From positions 18,403,476 to 18,467,475 of the forward strand of contig JABAKD010000025.1 in NCBI GenBank assembly GCA_012845835.1: DNA of 64,000 nucleotides, read 5' to 3'. This stretch comes from Undaria pinnatifida. Lineage: Eukaryota; Sar; Phaeophyceae; Laminariales; Alariaceae. Each line of letters opens with the position of its first letter. Within the stretch, counting starts at the first letter, position 1. The notes under the pieces are model-generated. The model was not told the origin of the DNA and did no database searches. It worked only from the letters and a program-made list of their open reading frames with translations. Position numbers and translations under genes: made by a program. Positions 57,841-64,000 of the stretch are shown in pieces.

Positions 57841-58711
57841 CTCTATTCTTGGACCCAAAGCTGAGTCGTAGAAAAAATCTTTTGGAGTCGACGAAATTGA
57901 GTATTAGTAGTAGAAACGCTTTTTTGGGGGACGAGCACGAGGAGGAGAGTGCCGATCATGTGGATAAGGCGACTGCCGACATCAACCCGCAGCCCATGTC
58001 AAACGAAAAATACCCTGCTGAAGTGTCGGTGCTGTTGTGGATCTGGGCGGGCACAACAAGCAAGCGTGTTCGAGTCCGCGGTCCTGCCGTGCCTGTTAGC
58101 CTATGCTGCTCGTAGGTATCCCGCATATGGCATAATGTCCGCCCGAGTATATACGTGTACGAGCTCGTAGCACGTACCCGTTTCGACTTTCAAACGGTCG
58201 AACATTTTGGATATTATATTCATACGTCATACGTAAAGTAGGACGTGCGGGACCCAGGATTCGGTTCTTGTTATCTGTTATCTGCTGTTTCCGTCTCGTA
58301 GGCGATCTTCGTAAATCAGGGAGTTACAACGATATGGGGGCGTTTCTTAAGCGGGGACAGTAATCTTTTAGCTTCACGTAGCGGCGGCCTATGGACCTGT
58401 GGAGCTTTCCTGCCACACAACAGCCCTTCGTGTCGGGTCGCACAACAGCATTGCAACAGGTGTAGATACCGGGTGCCAACACGCCGAAGGTTGGCCACGG
58501 CGCGATACCATACTCGCGAACATAAAAAGTAGACAAGAGAGGAGAGAAAAAGAGATAATACACTCCAACCCCCGACCCCCGACACCTCTTACAAGGGGCG
58601 CCGGAAAGCCAAGACGAAGAGCTACCAAGTATATAGGTGTGAGGGAGGGAAGGTGTGTGACCAGCCGATTCCAAGCAGCCTGTCGACGCAGGCAACAGCA
58701 ACAAGGCCAAG
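57841..58711. promoter_or_regulatory. Divergent intergenic region between the two genes
   Basis: About 870 bp separates the two start codons, so both promoters and 5'UTRs should lie here. No convincing TATA box or named element is visible. Small open frames in both strands show no domain, and I treat them as chance. Confidence 0.4.
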
Positions 58712-58824
58712 ATGCCTCTCAATCTCATGTGGGAGATGGGGAAGCCGCGCGGCAAGACCCGCCGAGCATCCCCCCCAGAGGTCTCGGCGCCGAGCGATGG
58801 CAGCAACAGCAGCAGCAGCAGCAC

Positions 58825-58856
<32 letters not shown>

Positions 58857-59050
58857 CGACAACGCCGTCGGCGGTGGCAGTAGTAGACCCCAGCTGGCAC
58901 GAGGCAATGTTTCCGGAGGGCGAGGGAGGGTCTTTGCACCAGCCTGCGACGGCGAGCGAGATCATGGAGTTGCACCGCCGCTGCTTCTCGTGCTGTAACG
59001 CCGTTCTTCAGCAACAGGCTTCTCTGCTCAGGGGAAAGGAGCGAGCCATG
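58712..59050 (+). CDS. First exon of an unknown-function gene (113 codons)
   Basis: The ATG in context CCAAGATGCC opens a 113-codon exon ending GCCATG|GTGAGC. The product starts MPLNLMWEMGKPRGK, has a Ser run then a long Thr run (a GAC/ACG microsatellite), and a well-behaved tail (SEIMELHRRCFSCCNAVLQQ) that looks alpha-helical. No domain is recognised. It is divergent from the protease gene. The later ATGs at 58,727 and 58,736 are possible alternatives. Confidence 0.6.
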
Positions 59051-59649
59051 GTGAGCGGAGTGTGGTGTGCCGCGTTGTATACAGCAGTGTGAAACATTGT
59101 ACAGCAGGAGTAGCGCAAGACACCTGCATTAAGAAACGCAAGTACTGACCCAGGCTGGGTTTCTTGCTACCGAATTGGTGCATTTTACACTAAATTCAGT
59201 GTAACTTCAGTATAACGGCTCTCGGATTGTTTGTGCGTAATTGTAAGTACGAGTACGGCAGTAGGGGGGCCTGTATAAGGCGGTCATTCGAGATAAGGCA
59301 GTCAAAATCGGCTTGACACGGCAGAAGATGCGAATAGGGCGGCTACGGCTACCCTATATAGCAACGGAACCTATATGAGGCGGTACGCCCTATTCAGGGT
59401 GACTATCGCCCTATTCCGAGCGGCTACCACCTTCTCCACGGCCCACTTTCGCCTCCACATCAATACAAAACCTCGCTCTGGTGCTGCTTTTGAGCGAGAG
59501 GTATTGGCAGTATTCACACCCGTACATAAATGGGCAGCATCACACCCCTACTTGGGCAGTATCACACCCCTACTGCTGATGCTGCTACGAGAGCACACGC
59601 ACCCCTAGCGCACATCGAACAGGGGGGATACGCACGATGCCCTGTGCAG

Positions 59650-60035
59650 CAGGCGAACGGTGTTTGGTTCCAGCCCTCACCCCAGAGCGCCCTGACGGCC
59701 ATGAATGTCGATGGAAAATTCGGTGGTCGACTGCACGGACTCTGTGGTGAAGCCGACCCGGACTGCGACAACCCAATGCAGCGCGCCTTGATGCGGTAGA
59801 CGAGATGACGGAATCGTTGGGCGGCACTGACGTCAACGAGGTCAATGTTGACGAGATCGAAGATAGCGATGATGATACGACGAGGCGCGGGGGCAATGTC
59901 CCCCCGCCCTACGTGGAACTTTCGTCGCACTTCGTTTCTCTGGAGAGCGCGGCGGAGGCGTGCAGCAACGGTGATGCCTCCTTCCATCTGCAGAAGGCCA
60001 GGATGTCGTTCATCAAAGCGCGTGCATGCCTTTGA
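59650..60035 (+). CDS. Probable 3' exon(s) of the same unknown gene, junction unresolved
   Basis: The acceptor CTGTGCAG|CAGGCG matches phase 0 of the first exon. That frame (QANGVWFQPSPQS...) runs to TAG at 59,797. A second, better-looking frame begins near 59,782 and runs to TGA at 60,033, with acidic motif VDEIEDSDDDTTRRG and HLQKARMSFIKARACL. A GT..AG pair at 59,747-59,781 would join both in correct phase, but that intron would be only 35 nt. Either a very small intron, an indel, or a shorter protein is possible. The function is unknown. Confidence 0.45.
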
Positions 60036-60520
60036 AAGCCAATGCAACAGGCAGACATGAGGCAATTTTGTGAACCTCAACTAGGACAAGGGGGGGGCAC
60101 AGCGGAGGACTGTCGTAGTGCATTACAGCAGTCAGTATAGCAGTGAGTGTGTAGCAAAGCGAATAGCCCTCTCCGTACAACAGCACGGCGGTGTGTGTCT
60201 CCAGCGGGCGGTGTGTGTCTTCGGCGGGCTCTGTCGCCCGCAGCTCAATTACAGTGAGTACTGCAGTAATATACTTCTCAACATGCAAAGTGTGTGTGTG
60301 CACCCGTCTGCTCTGCTGTGCTGTTGTCCCGTCTGCTCTTCTGTGCTTTGGTGTGTGTTTGACATCACACGTGTTCACTGGGTTCAGCACTGGTACTTCT
60401 GCAACGCTGTATCTTCCATCTCCCAGCACACGCATGATATCCCTCTTCGCGAGGCCCTCATCTTTTGTCATCTTTGCGGTCAGGAGCACTCTGTGCTGTG
60501 CATTAAAACGCTGTATATTC
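60036..60520. other. Region 3' of the unknown gene
   Basis: It contains GTGTGTGTCT-type simple sequence and short open frames without recognisable motifs. It may include the 3'UTR of the plus-strand gene. Confidence 0.4.
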
Positions 60521-60700
60521 TCAACACGGCGGTTACCGCCTTAGTGGGATGTGACGAAAAGCTCAATAGGGCCGTTAACCGCCTTAACTCCCAATAGGGT
60601 GGTCTTTCGAGATAGGGCGGTCGAAATCTCGGGGCACTACACCGCCTTATATAGGCCCCCCTACTGTATGTATGTCGTATCCTGTGACAGGTACTTTTGG

Positions 60701-61430
60701 GCAATTCTTACACAGTCGGATCCCGTCAGTCGAAAACGGCCCTTTTTGGCCGGACTTTTTTTCGATTGGATTCTTCTAGTCCTTTTTCTTATCGTCAGTC
60801 GAGTCGATTTTATAGTTTTTGTGCTCTTCGGGGAAGCGGGTGGTATGAGGGAGTATACTGCTGTATGGCAGTCGAAAATCGGTTGGCGCCTCTGTGCTTC
60901 GCGCGTTCTCCGCGAGCAACGCGTGCTTCGCGCGCGACGAAATCTCGTCCTAGCGGGTTGTTGGCGTTGGGCTTAGCCGAAAGCCGCCAAAAGTTACGTT
61001 CATGGCGTTGCACTCGGCCGAGAGCCGCCAAAGCTACAGCAGGCGTAGCCGTTGTGGGAAAGATGGCATCGATACCGCGCGCTGCTGCCGTCGTATGATA
61101 CACGCTGCTGGTGAGCGGAGCTTGGAATGCGCCTCGCTGACTTGCGACGAAAAGCAACAGCATTGATAGCAGCCAAGCAAACGTGCCGCTGTTGTATGAT
61201 ACTGCTGTGTGGTACCTGGTATGGGTGTGTGAGCGTGTGGGTGTGTGTTTGTGTTGGGATGGACGATGCGATGGGTTAAAAAAACACATGTAAAACTTTT
61301 TCGACTGACTTTTTTTATTGGCAGATCCAGTCGAAAAAGTCAATTTTTTCGACTGGATCCGCCAGTCGGAAAACTCAGTCGAAGAAAGTTGAGTCGGAAA
61401 AGTTTTTCGACTGGTAGGACTGGCGATGGA
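60701..61430. mobile_element. Non-autonomous DNA-transposon-like element, copy 1
   Basis: It begins TTCTTACACAGTCGGATCCC and contains TACTGCTGTATGGCAGTCGA and GCTGCTGCCGTCGTATGATA blocks shared in order with 62,761-63,532. The right end has CAGTCGAAAAAG-type inverted words but no clean terminus. Confidence 0.6.
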
Positions 61431-61959
61431 TTCGTTTTAGACGTAGAAAAAGGCAAGAAAATGTCTCATGCTCGATACCTGGGAAAAAAAATGTTTAGAA
61501 AATCAACCAATCCAAACAGGGCAAATTGCCCCAAACTATTCAGTGATGTCAAACAAAAAAGACAAAGATGTGCCGTGTTATGATCGACGTAGCAGCAGAG
61601 TGGCGTACGAGCACCAGCCGCAGATTTTGTAGAAAACAGAAAGGTGAACAAGCACCGAGGAAGTTTTGCTCGGCACCACTCAGAGTAGCAGCGTTCCACA
61701 GGGGTGAGTTAGCATCGGCGGAGCACAGAGTTGTCTCGTGCAAGCTCCTGCGCGATGGCCGACAGAAGGCCAGTTGATCCCTTGCTGGGCACGCTTGAAG
61801 CCGGAGGTGGTCACCCCGCTGCTGCTGCTGCTGCCTTGGGGGCAAACCTGGATGGTACAGCCGGCGATGGCGCTGCTGCTGCTGCCTTTCTTGGCACGCT
61901 CGAAGCCGGGGCTGAGGAACCCGCTGCTGCTGCTGCTGCACAGGATACTACCATCTATG

Positions 61960-62320
61960 CATATCGCATCGGCTGCGTGTTACACATCTTGCACCTCGCT
62001 GTCACTGTGGGGTTGACTAGCCCCTTTTTCATGGGTCCTCTCGGCAAGGGTAGTTAACATGAGTGGGAATTTGAGCACTTGGTGGGGTTGCTTGGCTCTG
62101 TCTGGTACAACACCAGCAGATCAAACACTTGCAACGCTTTGTTGTTTTATGAACAAAATGTATGTGGTGCTATCCGAAGAATGACTCAAGTGGGACAACT
62201 TTTGTTACATATTTCTTGGCGGCTACTAGATGGATTCAAGCGCGGGTCGCTTTGCTGTGTGCGCACGGTCCTAGCGGAGGGTAGGGCATGTTTAGATGAA
62301 GGTGTTATGTCATAAACTGC
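61960..62320 (+). pseudogene. Possible transposase remnant
   Basis: Short open pieces (61,960-62,057 with RIGCVLHILHLAVTVGL; 62,079-62,315 with NTSRSNTCNALLFYEQN) are separated by stops. The C-x-x-H-x-L-x-L-A-V pattern recalls the C/H motif of hAT-type transposases. This is suggestive only. Confidence 0.25.
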
Positions 62321-62760
62321 TTCCCCAAGACAGAAAGATACGAATTGAACATCAAAATCAAGTTTTCCCGCACAGTTTCAATCGGATATACACGGAATAA
62401 AACACTGCAGAAAAATGAAAATACGTATTTCCCTCGGTCTCCATTGATTACGTGTGTCTGTGGAATGACAGCATCCAATTCGTTTCCAGTGTGGAGAAAA
62501 ATGGTATTTTACTGCAACCGTTATTGCATTCGAAACTCATGTAAATAGGGTTGTGGAACTCATGTAAATAGGGTTTTGGCAGACAATTTTCACGAAAATA
62601 TTTTTTTGTTTTAACGGTTTGTCGAATAGACCGGAATTTTTTCTACGTCTAAAACGAGTCCATTGTCACCCCTAGCTGTGTAAGAAAAAGCCCGATATGG
62701 GCTTCAGTCGAAAAAGGCTGTTTTCGACTGACAAATCCAACCGTGTAAGAATGGCCTTGA

Positions 62761-63532
62761 GGCCAATTATTATACAGTCGGATCCGTGAGCCGGAAAGCA
62801 TCTTTTCCGACGGGACTTTTTTCGGCTGGATTAATCTGGTCCTCCTTATCGTCAGTTGAGGCGTTTTTATAATTTTGTGCTCTTTCTGGAGGCGGTTGAC
62901 TTGAGGGAGTACTGCTGTATGGCAGTCGAAATTCGGTTGGAAGCTCTTTGCTTCGTGCTTTCTTTGCGAGCAGCGCGTGCTTCACGCGCGACGAGCCCTC
63001 GTGCAAGCAGGTAGGTAACGTTGGACTTGGCCAAAGCCGCCAAAGCTGCGTTGTTCGTGGCGTTGCACCCAGCCGAGAGTCGTGAAAGCTACAGCAAGCG
63101 TAGCTGCTATTGTTGGAACTTTGTAATCGATACCGCGCGCTGCTGCCATCTGCCATCGCATGGTGCACGCTGCTGGCGGGCGGGACTACAGTAAGAATGT
63201 ACCACACTAACTCGCGATGAGAAGCATCAGCGGTGATAGCAGTCAAGCCAGCGTCGGCGTTGTGGTAGGATACTTCTGTGTGTTACCTGATATGGGTGTG
63301 GGCGTGCGTGTGTTTTTGTGGTGGGATGAGCGATGCGATGGGTAAACGTTTTGGAGTAAGAAATTTTTCTGACACATACTGTCAAATTGGCGTTTTTTTC
63401 CGACTAGATTTTGCGAGTCGGATCGCTCAACCGAAAAAGTTTGAGTCGAAAAAGCCATTTTCGACTGTGTAAGAAACCCGATTTTGTCTCCAGCCTCTTC
63501 GACTGACGGATCCGACAGTATAATAATTGGCC
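62761..63532. mobile_element. Non-autonomous DNA transposon with 27-bp terminal inverted repeats
   Basis: The left end (62,761-62,787, starting GGCCAATTATTATACAGTCG) and the right end (63,506-63,532) are inverted copies with one mismatch. No transposase frame lies inside. Length 772 bp. Confidence 0.75.
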
Positions 63533-63639
63533 TTAGCGTAATCGTTAGCTCGTGTATCATACGGCCTTTGAAAATTTGCCACTTTTCCCTATTTTAACGT
63601 AATTTAAACATGGCGTTTGTGTGTGGTCCAGAAGCCGGT

Positions 63640-63720
63640 CGCCCTGGTGATCTGGTAGTTATCCTCGAGCATACCAAGGTTGGAGTCATGAGTTCAAATC
63701 TCCGCATGGAGATTTTTATT
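63640..63720 (+). repeat. tRNA-like sequence
   Basis: TGATCTGGTAGTTATC resembles an A box and GAGTTCAAATCTC a B box, about 40 bp apart. No proper acceptor stem is visible; a tRNA-derived repeat is likelier than a functional gene. Confidence 0.35.
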
Positions 63721-64000
63721 TCTAGAGACACCAGCTGCCGAGAGCGCTATACAGCGTGGGTAAGCACTAGTCGACGCGAATCGACGAGATGATTTAGTGC
63801 TGAGTTATTTTCGCGATAAAAATGAAGGCGCGTACCGTAGTGGGGAGGGGGGAGAAGAGCCTGCGTAGTGACCCCGGATCTGAGTTACCTCTAGGGAGGG
63901 AGAAGGAAAAAGCAAAAGTGCGAAGATATAGATGGGATGAGCAAAATAAAAAAAAGACGGTACCAGGTACCAGGTACCTGATAGGCCGGGAGGCACCGCT

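Noticed and set aside
58324-59014. Minus-strand frames over the first exon of the unknown gene
   Set aside because: They contain Val/Leu or Arg runs caused by reading the GAC/ACG microsatellite backwards, with no family motif.
59562-60080. Minus-strand open frame of 172 codons
   Set aside because: It is antisense to the plus-strand gene; the plus strand has better splice sites and more protein-like composition.
61731-62057. Ala-rich plus-strand protein-coding gene
   Set aside because: The Ala runs come from a CTG microsatellite between two similar blocks; only the end hints at a transposase remnant.

Overview
This is a window of nuclear DNA from an intron-rich eukaryote. There are no bacterial-style operons and no long open reading frames. 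Coding sequence comes in short pieces (68-450 nt) bounded by GT..AG splice sites, separated by introns averaging about 1.8 kb that are full of minisatellites, MITE-like elements and LINE debris. The domain mix (a KP-43-like subtilase joined to Lin-12/Notch repeats), the intron density and the repeat style suggest a stramenopile alga, perhaps a brown alga. That is an inference from general knowledge, not from a database comparison.

Almost the whole window is one gene on the minus strand. By joining pieces whose splice sites and reading phases agree, I obtain a 29-exon model running from an ATG at 57,840 to a TAG at 2,944-2,946 (about 54.9 kb). It has 4,824 nt of coding sequence, and every intron phase matches between neighbouring exons. 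It predicts a secreted 1,607-residue serine protease: putative signal peptide and propeptide (exons 1-6), subtilisin-type catalytic domain with the D/H/N/S residues visible (exons 7-16), a KP-43-type beta-sandwich (exons 17-20), then five LNR (Notch) repeats alternating with Cys-rich spacers and a Pro/Ala/Thr-rich linker (exons 21-29).

The most unusual feature is in the introns. At 16 of the 29 exons, the adjacent intron carries one to about sixteen diverged tandem copies of the exon edge, including the splice junction itself: donor copies lie just downstream, acceptor copies just upstream. In several cases the true exon edge is the terminal unit of a minisatellite. The stop-codon end of the last exon shows a similar pattern. 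The gene is therefore dense in decoy splice sites made from its own exons.

A second gene of unknown function (start 58,712, plus strand) is divergent from the protease gene across about 870 bp. Its 3' end is unresolved: it contains either a 35-nt intron or a frame break. The rest of 60-64 kb is mostly DNA-transposon-like repeats. The first 2.9 kb lies downstream of the protease gene and shows no supportable gene.
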